A stretch of DNA of 64,000 nucleotides from Neoroseomonas oryzicola (GCF_012163135.1 NZ_JAAVUP010000001.1:62001-126000), one strand, 5' to 3'. Positions 1 to 7,879 are shown, counted from the stretch's first letter. The notes: generated by a model from the letters alone, not told the origin. A program made the numbers and translations.

Positions 1-1
1 G

Positions 2-79
2 CGGACACTGGACATGCCCGCCACGCCGTCCAAGATCTGGGGCATCATCAATGGCGGCCGCAGGATGGCGGCGGAGTAA
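2..79 (+). CDS. C-terminal end of a xanthine/CO dehydrogenase-type large subunit (partial)
   Basis: The reading frame enters at the window edge and ends in TAA at 77-79. The 25 visible residues include DMPATPSKIW and then a basic tail. A Met-Pro-(Ala)-Thr-Pro-x-Lys-(Ile/Val)-Trp ending is characteristic of the molybdopterin-binding large subunits (CoxL/XdhB family). The FAD subunit starts 13 bases later, which supports the same complex. Nothing can be said about the active site, which lies outside the window. The small 2Fe-2S subunit is not inside the window and would have to lie upstream. Confidence 0.75.
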   Translation, partial: RTLDMPATPSKIWGIINGGRRMAAE

Positions 80-91
80 GGGGGTCAGACC

Positions 92-883
92 ATGTACGAT
101 TTCGCCTACCACAAGCCCGCCACGGTCGCCGACGCCGTCAAGCTGCTGGCCGATCCGGACGCCAAGGCGATCTCGGGCGGCCACACGCTGATCCCGGCGC
201 TGAAGCACCGGCTCAACAAGCCCTCGGCGGTCGTCGACCTGTCCGGCATCGCCGAGATGAAGGGCATCAAGCGCGTCGGCAACGCCATCGTCATCGGCGC
301 GCTGACGCGCCATGTCGAAGTGGCGACCAGCGCCGAGGTGAAGGCCGCGATCCCGGCGCTCGCCTATCTCGCCTCCCATATCGGCGACGTGCAGGTGCGC
401 AACCGCGGCACGCTGGGCGGTTCGGTGTCCAACAACGACCCGGCGGCGGATTATCCGGCCGCGGTGCTCGGCCTGGGTGCGACGATCCACACCTCCAAGC
501 GCAAGATCGCCGCGGACGACTTCTTCCAGGGCATGTTCACGACCGCGCTCGAGCAGGACGAGATCCTGACCGCGATCGAGTTCCCGATCCCGGAGAAGGC
601 CGGCTACGCCAAGATGAAGAACCCGGCGAGCCGCTACGTCATGGCCGGCGTCTTCGTCGCCAAGACCGGCGGCGCCGTCCGCGTCGCCGTCAACGGCGCC
701 GGCCCCTGCGTGTTCCGCCAGGCGGACATGGAAAAGGCCCTTGCGGCCAACTGGTCCGCCGACGCCGTCGCCGGCGTGAAGCAGTCGGCGGACGGCCTGA
801 ACGGCGACATCCACGGCAGCGCCGAATACCGCGCGCATCTGGTCGGCGTGATGGCGAAGCGCGCCATCGCTGCCGCCGGCTGA
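92..883 (+). CDS. FAD-binding subunit of a molybdenum hydroxylase (CoxM/XdhB-like)
   Basis: The 263-residue protein belongs to the FAD_binding_5/CO dehydrogenase flavoprotein family, which passes electrons from the Mo/Fe-S subunits to an acceptor. Two flavin-binding motifs are clear: ISGGHTLIP at residues 27-35 and TLGGSVSNNDP at residues 107-117. The C-terminal part matches the CO_deh_flav_C domain. It follows the large-subunit tail by 13 bases, so the two are probably one operon. The substrate cannot be read from this subunit: carbon monoxide, xanthine, nicotinate and aldehyde enzymes all share it. The HpxZ-like gene downstream could hint at purine or ureide catabolism, but a strong terminator-like region separates them. 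Confidence 0.88.
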   Translation: MYDFAYHKPATVADAVKLLADPDAKAISGGHTLIPALKHRLNKPSAVVDLSGIAEMKGIKRVGNAIVIGALTRHVEVATSAEVKAAIPALAYLASHIGDVQVRNRGTLGGSVSNNDPAADYPAAVLGLGATIHTSKRKIAADDFFQGMFTTALEQDEILTAIEFPIPEKAGYAKMKNPASRYVMAGVFVAKTGGAVRVAVNGAGPCVFRQADMEKALAANWSADAVAGVKQSADGLNGDIHGSAEYRAHLVGVMAKRAIAAAG

Positions 884-894
884 CGTCCCGGGTT

Positions 895-952
895 CAAAGG
901 GCCTTCCGGCCCTTTGCGGGGTGAGGTTCGGAGAGGGGCGGCGCCCCTCTCC
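895..952 (+). terminator. Tandem perfect hairpins downstream of the coxM-like gene
   Basis: Two perfect inverted repeats follow each other. The first has 9-base arms at 895-903 and 908-916 with a TTCC loop. The second has 10-base arms at 930-939 and 943-952 with a three-base loop and is followed by a pyrimidine-rich stretch. Neither has a true U-run, but the two together probably end transcription of the molybdenum hydroxylase operon. Confidence 0.6.
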
Positions 953-1017
953 GTCTTCCCCTCTCGCCAAGCCCGCACCGTGACGGCATGGTTTCCCCCG
1001 AATCCGGGAGCCCCGCC

Positions 1018-1422
1018 GTGGAGATCGACAACCCTGATGTGATCGCCGAGGCCCGTGCGGTCTTCGACCGCTACGAAGCTGCGATCGCCTCGAACGACAC
1101 CGACGTTCTCGACGCCTCCTTCTGGCCGGACGCGCGCACGGTCCGCTTCGGCGTCACCGAGATCCTTTACGGCATCGACGCCATCCGCGCTTTCCGGTCG
1201 ACGGTGAAGTCCTATGCGCCGCGCATCACGCGCAAGGTGCACATCACCGCCTTCGGGCGCGACTTCGCCTGCACCCACCTTGAATACGAACGCGTCGGCA
1301 CGGGCCTGATCGGGCGGGAGACCAAGATCATGGCCCGCCTGCCCGAACACGGCTGGCGCGTCGTCTCCGCCCATGTCTCGCTGCTCGCGGGGCATGATCC
1401 CGGCCGCACGCAGAAGGGGTGA
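1018..1422 (+). CDS. hpxZ: HpxZ/AtzH-like protein (DUF3225, NTF2-like fold)
   Basis: The product is 134 residues from GTG at 1018, which is preceded by GGGAG at 1006-1010 with a 7-base spacer. An upstream ATG at 988 has no ribosome site and would add ten low-complexity residues. The sequence EIDNPDVIAE at the N-terminus, then FDRYEAAIASND, TVRFGV, LYGIDAIRAFR and ITAFGRDFACTHLEY, is typical of HpxZ/AtzH-like proteins. HpxZ is encoded in oxalurate (purine ureide) catabolic clusters; AtzH is an accessory subunit of the amidase complex in cyanurate degradation. The family has an NTF2-like fold and usually supports an amidase rather than acting alone. No amidase is adjacent here; the next gene is a thioredoxin-fold isomerase. 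Confidence 0.75.
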   Translation: MEIDNPDVIAEARAVFDRYEAAIASNDTDVLDASFWPDARTVRFGVTEILYGIDAIRAFRSTVKSYAPRITRKVHITAFGRDFACTHLEYERVGTGLIGRETKIMARLPEHGWRVVSAHVSLLAGHDPGRTQKG

Positions 1423-1427
1423 GCGCC

Positions 1428-2078
1428 ATGGGCCAGACGGTCGAATGCTTCTACACGCTGTCCTCGCCGTGGATGTACCTCGGCGGGCCGCAGCTGACCG
1501 AGATCGTGAAGCGTCACGGCGCCACGCTCGTGCTCAAGCCCTATGACTTCCGGCTGGTGATCAAGCACAACGGCGGCATTCCGCTGCGCACGCGCCCCGA
1601 GCCGCGGCAGGACTACCACGCGCTGGAACTCGACCGTTGGTCGCGCTTCCTGAAGATGCCGATCAAGTTGAAGCCGAAGCATTACCCGCCGACCGACCAG
1701 CGCCCGGCGGGCCGCATGGTCATGGCCGCGCAGGCGCGGGGCATGGATGCGATGGCGCTGTCCCACGCCATGCTGCGCGCCCTGTGGGTCGAGGATCGCG
1801 ACATCGCCGACCCCAAGGTCCGCATCGCGATCGCCGACGAGGAAGGCCTGCCCGGCGACGCCCTGCACCGGGAGGCGGAGAGCCCGTCCATCCTCGCGGA
1901 ATGGGAGCGCAACGACCAGGAGGCGGTCCAGCGCGGCGTCTTCGGCGCGCCGACCTTCTTCTGCGGCGACCTCTGGCTGTGGGGACAGGACCGGCTGTTC
2001 TTCCTCGACCAGTACCTCGCGGGCGTGGAGGTGCAGTCCGGCCCGTCCAAGGTGGTCGGCAAGACCCGCGCGGCATGA
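1428..2078 (+). CDS. 2-hydroxychromene-2-carboxylate isomerase/DsbA-like thioredoxin-fold protein
   Basis: The 216-residue protein has the kappa-class GST/HCCA isomerase layout. LSSPWMYLG near the N-terminus (about residues 10-18) matches the family's S/C-P-Wx-Y motif, with serine in the catalytic position and no CxxC pair. A helical insertion follows, then GVFGAPTFFCGDLWLWGQDR near the C-terminus with the cis-Pro loop and the FxGxDR-like signature. Such enzymes isomerise aromatic intermediates with glutathione as cofactor, or act as GSH transferases on unknown substrates. ATG at 1428 is chosen because AAGGGG lies 8 bases upstream; GTG at 1419 overlaps the previous stop but has no usable ribosome site. 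The 3' end overlaps the next gene by ATGA, implying translational coupling. Confidence 0.8.
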   Translation: MGQTVECFYTLSSPWMYLGGPQLTEIVKRHGATLVLKPYDFRLVIKHNGGIPLRTRPEPRQDYHALELDRWSRFLKMPIKLKPKHYPPTDQRPAGRMVMAAQARGMDAMALSHAMLRALWVEDRDIADPKVRIAIADEEGLPGDALHREAESPSILAEWERNDQEAVQRGVFGAPTFFCGDLWLWGQDRLFFLDQYLAGVEVQSGPSKVVGKTRAA

Positions 2079-3337
2079 CCAGGCACGTCGCCATCATCGG
2101 CGCCGGCATCGTCGGCGCCTGCTCGGCCGTGGAGGCGCTGCGCCAGGGCTATCGCGTGACCATCGTGGATCCGGCGGAACCGGGCGGCGAGCAATCGGCC
2201 TCCTACGGCAATGGCTGCTGGCTGAGCCCGATGTCGGTCATCCCGCCGGCGGTGCCGGGGCTGTGGAAGAAGGTCCCGAAGTTCCTGATGGATCCGCTGG
2301 GGCCGCTGGCGATCCGCTGGTCCTACTTCCCGCGCGTCGCGCCCTGGCTGATCCAGTACCTGCGCGCCGGCTGGACCTGGGAGAGCGTGGCCGAGGCCGC
2401 CAGCGCGCTGCGCCCGCTGGTGGTGGATGCCCCGGCGCTGCACAAGGCGCTCGCCGAGGAAGCCGGCGTCGGCCACCTGATCGAGCGCCGCGGCCTGATC
2501 TACATCTACCCCTCGCGCGCGGATTTCGAGGCCGAGGCGAGGACCTGGCAGATCCGCCACGATGTCGGCGTGCGGTGGCTGGAACTTGATGCCGACGAAC
2601 TCCGCCAGCGCGAGCCGGACCTCGACCGCCGCTACACCTTCGGGATCATGGTGGAGGAGGGCGGTCACTGCACCGACCCCGGCGCCTACACGGCGGCGCT
2701 CGTCGCCCATGCCGTGGCGCAGGGCGCGACGCTGGCGCGCGCGCGGGCGACGGGTTTCGCCATCGAGGGCGGGCAGTTGCGTGCCGTGCGCACCGACCAG
2801 GGGGAGATCGCCGCGGACGCCGCGGTGCTCGCCGCCGGCGCCCATGCCAAGCCGCTCGCCGCCGCCGCGGGGGACCGCGTGCCGCTCGAGACCGAGCGCG
2901 GCTACCACGCCGAGGTCGCGGATCCCGAGGTCTCCCCCCGCCACGGGCTGATGCCCTCGGATGGGAAGATGTCGGTCATGCGGACCCGGAACGGGCTGCG
3001 CTGCGCCGGCCAGGTCGAGATCGCGGGCCTCGAAGCCGCGCCGAACTGGAAGCGGGCCGAGATCCTGCGCGACCACCTGTTGCGCTGCTTCCCCGGCCTG
3101 CCGAGGGACCTGCCGACCGAACGGGTCAAGGTCTGGCTCGGGCACCGGCCGTCCATGCCGGACGGGAAGCCCTGCCTGGGGCTGTCCAGCGCCTCCCCGG
3201 ACATCGTCCACGCCTTCGGGCACGGGCATACCGGGCTGGTCGCGGGCGCGCGGACGGGCCGGGTGGTCGCCGCCCTGCTGGCCGGCCAGGCGCCCGAAAT
3301 CCCCATCGCGCCCTTCGACCCCCGCCGATTCGCCTGA
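2075..3337 (+). CDS. FAD-dependent D-amino-acid dehydrogenase-like oxidoreductase (DadA/DAO family)
   Basis: The 420-residue protein opens with a Rossmann dinucleotide site IIGAGIVGACSA and an acidic end of the second strand (VTIVD), the FAD-binding pattern of the DAO superfamily. The middle (GLIYIYPSRADFEAE, then EEGGHCTDPGAYTAAL) and the C-terminal AFGHGHTGLVAGARTGRVVA agree with DadA-like D-amino-acid dehydrogenases, which deaminate D-amino acids to 2-oxo acids with electrons passed to quinone. The start overlaps the preceding stop by ATGA, so it is co-translated with the isomerase. A racemase-like gene sits 2 kb downstream on the other strand. Exact substrate is unknown; proline or sarcosine-type oxidases are alternatives. 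Confidence 0.82.
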   Translation: MTRHVAIIGAGIVGACSAVEALRQGYRVTIVDPAEPGGEQSASYGNGCWLSPMSVIPPAVPGLWKKVPKFLMDPLGPLAIRWSYFPRVAPWLIQYLRAGWTWESVAEAASALRPLVVDAPALHKALAEEAGVGHLIERRGLIYIYPSRADFEAEARTWQIRHDVGVRWLELDADELRQREPDLDRRYTFGIMVEEGGHCTDPGAYTAALVAHAVAQGATLARARATGFAIEGGQLRAVRTDQGEIAADAAVLAAGAHAKPLAAAAGDRVPLETERGYHAEVADPEVSPRHGLMPSDGKMSVMRTRNGLRCAGQVEIAGLEAAPNWKRAEILRDHLLRCFPGLPRDLPTERVKVWLGHRPSMPDGKPCLGLSSASPDIVHAFGHGHTGLVAGARTGRVVAALLAGQAPEIPIAPFDPRRFA

Positions 3338-3445
3338 GGCGCTGTCAGCGGATTTCTCTCGCAATCGTGGGGCGGTGGTGCCATCCTGACATTTAGCGGC
3401 CCTGCATCCCGCAGGCTCGCGTGTTTTGTGTGGACCTGCAGGAAC

Positions 3446-4207
3446 GTGTCTGAATACGACAACCAGGGTGGCTCCGGCCCGATCGAGGCCGAAGTTAAGT
3501 GGTATAATGGCCGCAAAGGCTTTGGCTTTGTTCTCGGCCCCGATGGGAACGATGTCTTCTTTCATGCCTCGGCGCTGACCGAGGCGGGCATCGATACGCC
3601 CGACACCGGCGACAAGCTCGTCTGTGAGATCGGCACCGACCGCCAGGGCCGGCGCCTCGTCACCCGCATCGTCGAGCTGAAGCGCGGCGAAGGCGGCGGG
3701 GCCCGCCCGCCGCGCCGCGATTTCGGCGCCGGCGGTGGCTTCGGTGACCGTCCCCCGCGTCGCGACTTCGGCGACCGTCCCCCGCGCCGTGACTTCGGCG
3801 GCGGTGGCGGCGGCTTCGGCGACCGTCCCCCGCGCCGTGATTTCGGCGGCGGCGGCGGCGGCTTCGGCGACCGTCCCCCGCGTCGCGACTTCGGCGGCGG
3901 CGGCTTCGGTGGCGGCGGCGGTGGCTTCGGCGACCGTGGCCCGCGTTCCTTCGGCGACCGTCCGCCGCGCCGCGACTTCGGCCGCGACGAGGGTGGGCCG
4001 ACCTACGACATCAACGGCACGGTCAAGTGGTTCGACCAGGTCCGTGGCTTCGGTTTCGTGACGCCGGACGATGGTGGCCAGGACGTGTTCCTGCACTCCT
4101 CCGTCCTGCAGCGCGCCGGCAAGCAGGACGTGCAGCAGGGCGAGAAGGTCTCGCTCGAGGTGCGCGACGGCCAGCGCGGCCGCCAGGCGGTGAACATGAA
4201 GGACTGA
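3446..4207 (+). CDS. Two-domain cold-shock protein with Arg/Gly-rich repeat linker
   Basis: The 253-residue protein has two cold-shock domains. Domain 1 is at about residues 12-75, with KWYNGRKGFGFV (RNP1-like) and DVFFHASAL (RNP2-like). Domain 2 is at about residues 190-253, with KWFDQVRGFGFV and DVFLHSSVL. Between them lie roughly 100 residues of glycine-rich sequence with six copies of RPPRRDFG. Cold-shock domains bind single-stranded nucleic acid; the linker resembles RGG-type RNA-binding regions and is probably disordered. GTG at 3446 gives the usual N-terminus MSEYDNQGG; AGGAA lies unusually close to it. A GTG at 3428 would add six residues. A strong intrinsic terminator follows. The two-domain form is known in Alphaproteobacteria; the long repeat linker is the unusual part. 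Confidence 0.88.
   Translation: MSEYDNQGGSGPIEAEVKWYNGRKGFGFVLGPDGNDVFFHASALTEAGIDTPDTGDKLVCEIGTDRQGRRLVTRIVELKRGEGGGARPPRRDFGAGGGFGDRPPRRDFGDRPPRRDFGGGGGGFGDRPPRRDFGGGGGGFGDRPPRRDFGGGGFGGGGGGFGDRGPRSFGDRPPRRDFGRDEGGPTYDINGTVKWFDQVRGFGFVTPDDGGQDVFLHSSVLQRAGKQDVQQGEKVSLEVRDGQRGRQAVNMKD
3704..3982 (+). repeat. In-frame degenerate tandem repeat encoding RPPRRDFG plus glycine runs
   Basis: Six DNA copies encode RPPRRDFG, mostly preceded by FGD, and alternate with runs of GGC/GGT glycine codons of different lengths. One copy is degenerate (GDRGPRSFGD). The third-position changes between copies show that the repeat is old enough to drift but is still kept in frame. Slippage could change copy number between strains. 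Confidence 0.85.
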
Positions 4208-4225
4208 TCTTCGGATTGGTCCGCG

Positions 4226-4259
4226 AAAGCCCCGCAGCCGCAAGGTTGCGGGGCTTTTT
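4226..4259 (+). terminator. Intrinsic terminator after the cold-shock gene
   Basis: An 11-base perfect stem (arms 4226-4236 and 4247-4257, AAAGCCCCGCA and its complement) encloses a 10-base loop and is followed by TTTTT and TTTCG. It is the clearest rho-independent terminator in the window and separates the cold-shock gene from the flagellin gene. Confidence 0.92.
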
Positions 4260-4358
4260 CGTTTCGGGATCCCGGGCGCCGTTAGCGATCCTTTCATGCT
4301 TGCGCGCCAGAGTGAGGCGACGGCGGGAAGATCCGGCCGAGCCGAAGGGAAGATCCCG

Positions 4359-5192
4359 ATGAGCCTCAACTCCGTGAACACGAATGTCGGCGCCATGGTG
4401 GCGCTGCAGTCGCTCAACCGCACGAATGAGGCGTTGAACGCGACCCAGAAGCGCGTCTCGACGGGCTATCGCGTGTCCGACGCCAAGGATGACGGCGCGG
4501 CCTTCGCGGTGGCGCAGTCGGTGCGCGCCGATGTCGCGGGCCTGACCGCGGCGAACGAACAGCTCGGCGGCGTGAAGGGCGTCCTCGACACCGCGCTGGC
4601 CGGGCTGAACAAAGTCTCCGACACCATGATCAAGGTGCGCGAGACCCTGGTGCGCCTCGCCGACGACACGCTGAACGCCGACCAGCGCACGCAATACAAT
4701 TCGCAGTACGAGGCGCTGCGCACGCAGATCCAGAACTTCCTGGCGGACGCGACCTATAACGGGCGCACGCTGATCTCGACCACGCCGCCCGAAGGCGGGG
4801 ACATCACCACCACCCGCAACGAGGCCGGCACGACCTATACGCTCACCGCCGTGGACGGCGTCGGCACGATGGTGGTCGCCGCCGCCCCGGCCGATGCGGC
4901 TGCCGCGCAGGCCGCCATCGCGGCGGGCGGGGACTGGCCGACGGTCAACACCGTCATCGCCAATGCGCTGAACCAGTTCGGCTCGGACAGCCGCTACGTC
5001 GACAGCCAGATCGCCTACAACCGCGACAAGCTCGATGCGCTCGATTCCGGACTCGGCGCGCTGATCGACGCGGACCTCGCGAAGGAATCGGCGCGGCTGC
5101 AGGCCTTGCAGATCCGCCAGCAGCTCGGCACCCAGTCGCTGTCCATCGCGAACCAGGCGCCGCAGTCGCTGCTCAGCCTCTTCAAGGGCTGA
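4359..5192 (+). CDS. Flagellin, short alphaproteobacterial type
   Basis: The 277-residue protein has the conserved flagellin N-terminal D0/D1 helices (SLNSVNTNVGAMVALQSLN, then STGYRVSDAKDDGAAFAVAQ) and the C-terminal helices (IDADLAKESARLQALQIRQQ, then SLSIANQAPQSLLSLF). The variable central domain (about residues 140-200) is very short, as in Caulobacter-like flagellins. It is exported by the flagellar type III apparatus and polymerises into the filament. ATG at 4359 follows GAAGGGA by about 9 bases. No flagellar gene (flaF, flbT, hook or motor) is adjacent, so this is an orphan copy; the next gene is convergent. I cannot see a convincing sigma-28 or sigma-54 promoter in the 99 bases upstream. 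Confidence 0.93.
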   Translation: MSLNSVNTNVGAMVALQSLNRTNEALNATQKRVSTGYRVSDAKDDGAAFAVAQSVRADVAGLTAANEQLGGVKGVLDTALAGLNKVSDTMIKVRETLVRLADDTLNADQRTQYNSQYEALRTQIQNFLADATYNGRTLISTTPPEGGDITTTRNEAGTTYTLTAVDGVGTMVVAAAPADAAAAQAAIAAGGDWPTVNTVIANALNQFGSDSRYVDSQIAYNRDKLDALDSGLGALIDADLAKESARLQALQIRQQLGTQSLSIANQAPQSLLSLFKG

Positions 5193-5942
5193 TCAGGCGA
5201 AGCGGCGCGGCCGGATCCCGGCCTGAAGCCAGGCCCCGAGCGAGAGGATGTCATGCACCGGCAGGCCGAGTTCGGCCTGCAGCGCCGCCGCATAGGGCGG
5301 CATGTTGGTGCATTCCAGCACGATCGCGCCGACTTCCGGATGCGCCGCGATCAGCGCGCGGCCGGCCTCGAGGATGTCCTGTTCGGCCGCGTCGATATCG
5401 AGTTCCGGCTTGTCCTGGCGGACCAGCACGCGGAACAACTCGCGCCCGTTCTCGATGCCCATCACCGGCGTGTCCGGCGCCATGCCGGCGGCGGTGAAAT
5501 GCGCCGGCGTCAGCGACGCCTTGCTCGCCGTGACGACGCCCACGCGCTTGCCGGGCGGCAGCAGCGCCTCCACCCAGGGCACCTGCAGCAGGGAGGACGT
5601 CGCGACCGGCACGCCGACGGCCGCTGCGATCTCCTTCTGGAAGATGCAGAGGAAGCCGCAGGAGGTGGTGATCGCCTCAGCGCCCATGGCGACGAGGTCC
5701 TTGGCCGCCGCGATGAAGTCCGGCAGCAGGCCCTTCGCCCCCTGCAGCACCACCCGTTCCGGCGTCGCACCGGCGACCACGCGATACAGCACCGGGAATG
5801 GCCAGGTTCCTGCATGGCCGATGTCGCCGGGAATTCGGGGAAAGCGCGTCTCGAGCATGATGATGCCGAGCGGCGCGCCGTAGACGGACTTCCCGCCACG
5901 CGCGATCCGCGCGAGGCTCGGGGCAGGGGAGGATGCGTTCAT
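5193..5942 (-). CDS. Aspartate/glutamate/hydantoin racemase-family protein
   Basis: The 249-residue protein shows the two-cysteine pattern of cofactor-independent racemases: TTSCGF in the first half and LECTNMPP in the second. It also has GVVTASKASLTP and the opening GAPLGIIMLETRFPR. These enzymes invert amino acids or hydantoins through the two cysteine thiols; some relatives are maleate isomerases or arylmalonate decarboxylases. An ATG 18 bases further upstream (5960) is also possible; neither has a clear ribosome site. The gene is divergent from a Bug-type receptor gene (75 bases apart) and convergent with flagellin with no visible terminator. Substrate unknown. Confidence 0.78.
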   Translation of the reverse strand: MNASSPAPSLARIARGGKSVYGAPLGIIMLETRFPRIPGDIGHAGTWPFPVLYRVVAGATPERVVLQGAKGLLPDFIAAAKDLVAMGAEAITTSCGFLCIFQKEIAAAVGVPVATSSLLQVPWVEALLPPGKRVGVVTASKASLTPAHFTAAGMAPDTPVMGIENGRELFRVLVRQDKPELDIDAAEQDILEAGRALIAAHPEVGAIVLECTNMPPYAAALQAELGLPVHDILSLGAWLQAGIRPRRFA

Positions 5943-6014
5943 GGCCGGGCAGGCTAGCATCCCTCGTGGCCTGGCCCAGCCTGTGCCGTTCTGTAAGCAA
6001 GGAGACCGGGAACC

Positions 6015-7001
6015 ATGTTGCGTCGTTCGCTGATGGCCGCCGCCATCGCCGTCACCACCGCCCTGCCTGCTGTCGCGCAGGATGCCTGGCCGTCGCGGCC
6101 GATCACGCTGATGGGCGGCTTTCCCAACGGCGCGGGCACCGACATCTATGCCCGGCGCCTGGCGGAACCGCTCTCGCGCGCGCTCGGCCAGCCGGTCGTC
6201 GTCGACAACCGCACCGGCGCGGGCGGCAACATCGGGTCGGACTTCGTCGCGAAGTCACGGCCAGACGGCTACACCTTCTACTTCGGCACGGCGGGGACGC
6301 ATGCGATCAACGCGGCGCTGTATCGCTCGCTGCCATTCGACGTGATCCGTGATTTCACGCCCGTCGTTCTGCTGGGCGACGTGCCGAACGTGCTGATCGT
6401 CAGTCCCGAGAAGCGGCCGAACCTCCGGACCTGCCAGGACGTCCTGACGGCGGCGCGCGCGCGGCCACAGGCGGTGTCCTTCGGATCGACGGGAAATGGC
6501 GCCTCGACGCATCTCGCCGGGGCGCAGTTCGCCACGGCGGCGAACCTCGACATGCTGCACGTGCCCTATCGCGGGCAGCCGGGGGCGATGGCCTCGCTGC
6601 TGGCCGGGGACACCGACCTGTTCTTCAACCAGTCCGGTGCGGCCATGGGGCCGATCCGCCAGGGGCAGGTGCGGCCGATCTTCGTGCTGACGCGTGAACG
6701 CCTCGCCGCCCTGCCTGACGTGCCGACGGTCTCCGAGGCCTGCGGCCTGCCGCCGATGGACACCTCCACCTGGTACGGGATCCTCGGTCCGGCGGGCGTG
6801 CCCGAGCCGATCGTGCGGCGGATGAACCAGGAGGTGAACCGCATCATCTCCACGCCGGAGTTCCGCGACTGGCTGATCAACAACCAGGCGATCACGCCGC
6901 CCGTGGCGCCGAACACGCCCGAGCAGTTCGCCCAGACGCTGCGCGCGGACGTCGCCCGGTGGGCCGAGGTGGTGCGCCGGTCCGGCGCGCAGGTGGACTG
7001 A
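6015..7001 (+). CDS. Bug-family periplasmic solute receptor (TctC-like)
   Basis: The 328-residue protein begins with a Sec signal peptide (MLRRSLMAAAIAVTTALPAVAQ) and continues with WPSRPITLMGGFPNGAGTD, the strand-turn signature of Bug/TctC receptors, then VVDNRTGAGGNIGSDFVA. A central GSTGNGASTHLAG and the usual C-terminal helix are present. Such receptors bind carboxylates or similar solutes and usually feed a TctAB transporter, but no tctA or tctB gene is near; Bug proteins are greatly expanded in Acetobacteraceae and Burkholderiales as orphans. AAGGAGA lies 9 bases before the ATG. The next gene starts 1 base after the stop. Confidence 0.92.
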   Translation: MLRRSLMAAAIAVTTALPAVAQDAWPSRPITLMGGFPNGAGTDIYARRLAEPLSRALGQPVVVDNRTGAGGNIGSDFVAKSRPDGYTFYFGTAGTHAINAALYRSLPFDVIRDFTPVVLLGDVPNVLIVSPEKRPNLRTCQDVLTAARARPQAVSFGSTGNGASTHLAGAQFATAANLDMLHVPYRGQPGAMASLLAGDTDLFFNQSGAAMGPIRQGQVRPIFVLTRERLAALPDVPTVSEACGLPPMDTSTWYGILGPAGVPEPIVRRMNQEVNRIISTPEFRDWLINNQAITPPVAPNTPEQFAQTLRADVARWAEVVRRSGAQVD

Positions 7002-7002
7002 G

Positions 7003-7869
7003 ATGCGTCGCCGCGCGGTCATCCTTGGCGCGCTCGCCGCGCCGGGGCTTGCGCGCGCGGCGGGGATCGGGGCCGGCAGCGGGCGGGTGGAGGTGGCGGA
7101 AGCCACCGGAGCGACACCCGCGCCCATGCCGGTCTGGTACCACCGCCCGGCGTCCTGGACGCCGAGCGGCAAGGTCGCCGTCGTGCTGCACGGGCTGCGG
7201 CGCGACGCTGACCGGTATCGGGACGAATGGCGTGATCTGGCCGACCGACACGGCGTCCTGCTGCTGGTGCCCGAGTTCGGGCAGGACAAGTTCCCCGGCA
7301 CGCGCTGGTACAATTTCGGCAACCTGCAGGATGACGCCGGGCGCGCGACCCCGTCCGCGGCCTGGTCCTTCCATGCCTTCGATCGCGTGGTGCTGGCGGC
7401 GATGGCGATGGCGGGCGCGCAGCGCGACGCCTTCATCCTCTACGGCCATTCGGCCGGCGCGCAGTTCACGCACCGCTACACGCTCCTGACCGGCGCGCCG
7501 CGGGCCGAGGCGGTGATGATCGCCAATGCCGGATCCTACACGCTGCCGCGCTTCGACCGGCCCTTCCCGGAAGGGCTCGGCGGGACCGCGGCCGACCCGG
7601 CCGTCCTGCGCGCCGTATTCGCGCGCCCGGTCCTGCTGCAACTGGGCGAGGCCGACACCGACCCCAATCACCCCAGCCTGCCGCGTCAGCCCTGGGCCAT
7701 CGCACAGGGCAGCCATCGCTTCGCGCGCGGCTGGCACTTCTTCGACCAGGCGCGGCGCGCGGCCCTCGAGGCCGGCGCGCCCTTCGCCTGGCGCGTGGTG
7801 ACGGTGCCGGGCGTCGGCCATTCCAATGCCGGGATGGCGGAGGCCGCGGCGCCGATCCTGTTCGGCTGA
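7003..7869 (+). CDS. Secreted alpha/beta hydrolase (PHB depolymerase/LpqC-like)
   Basis: The 288-residue protein has an N-terminal export signal with three arginines and a hydrophobic stretch ending in ARAAG. The hydrolase core shows VVLHGL (oxyanion region, residues 61-66), YGHSAGAQ with the nucleophile Ser150, GEADTDPNHP with a candidate acid residue, and PGVGHSNAG with a candidate histidine. The family cleaves esters, for example polyhydroxybutyrate or feruloyl esters. It begins one base after the Bug receptor gene, so the pair is probably co-transcribed and the hydrolase may act in the periplasm on material related to that receptor's ligand, which is inference. Confidence 0.8.
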   Translation: MRRRAVILGALAAPGLARAAGIGAGSGRVEVAEATGATPAPMPVWYHRPASWTPSGKVAVVLHGLRRDADRYRDEWRDLADRHGVLLLVPEFGQDKFPGTRWYNFGNLQDDAGRATPSAAWSFHAFDRVVLAAMAMAGAQRDAFILYGHSAGAQFTHRYTLLTGAPRAEAVMIANAGSYTLPRFDRPFPEGLGGTAADPAVLRAVFARPVLLQLGEADTDPNHPSLPRQPWAIAQGSHRFARGWHFFDQARRAALEAGAPFAWRVVTVPGVGHSNAGMAEAAAPILFG

Positions 7870-7879
7870 GCGTCCCGCG

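Noticed and set aside
3704-3982. Possible CRISPR-like repeat array
   Set aside because: The repeats are in frame, unequal in spacing and encode RPPRRDFG; there are no unique spacers of constant size and no cas genes.
1682-4423. A 913-codon minus-strand frame across the DadA-like and cold-shock genes
   Set aside because: The apparent ATEAAAA and TVAEAA repeats are just the antisense of the cold-shock linker; no real domain.
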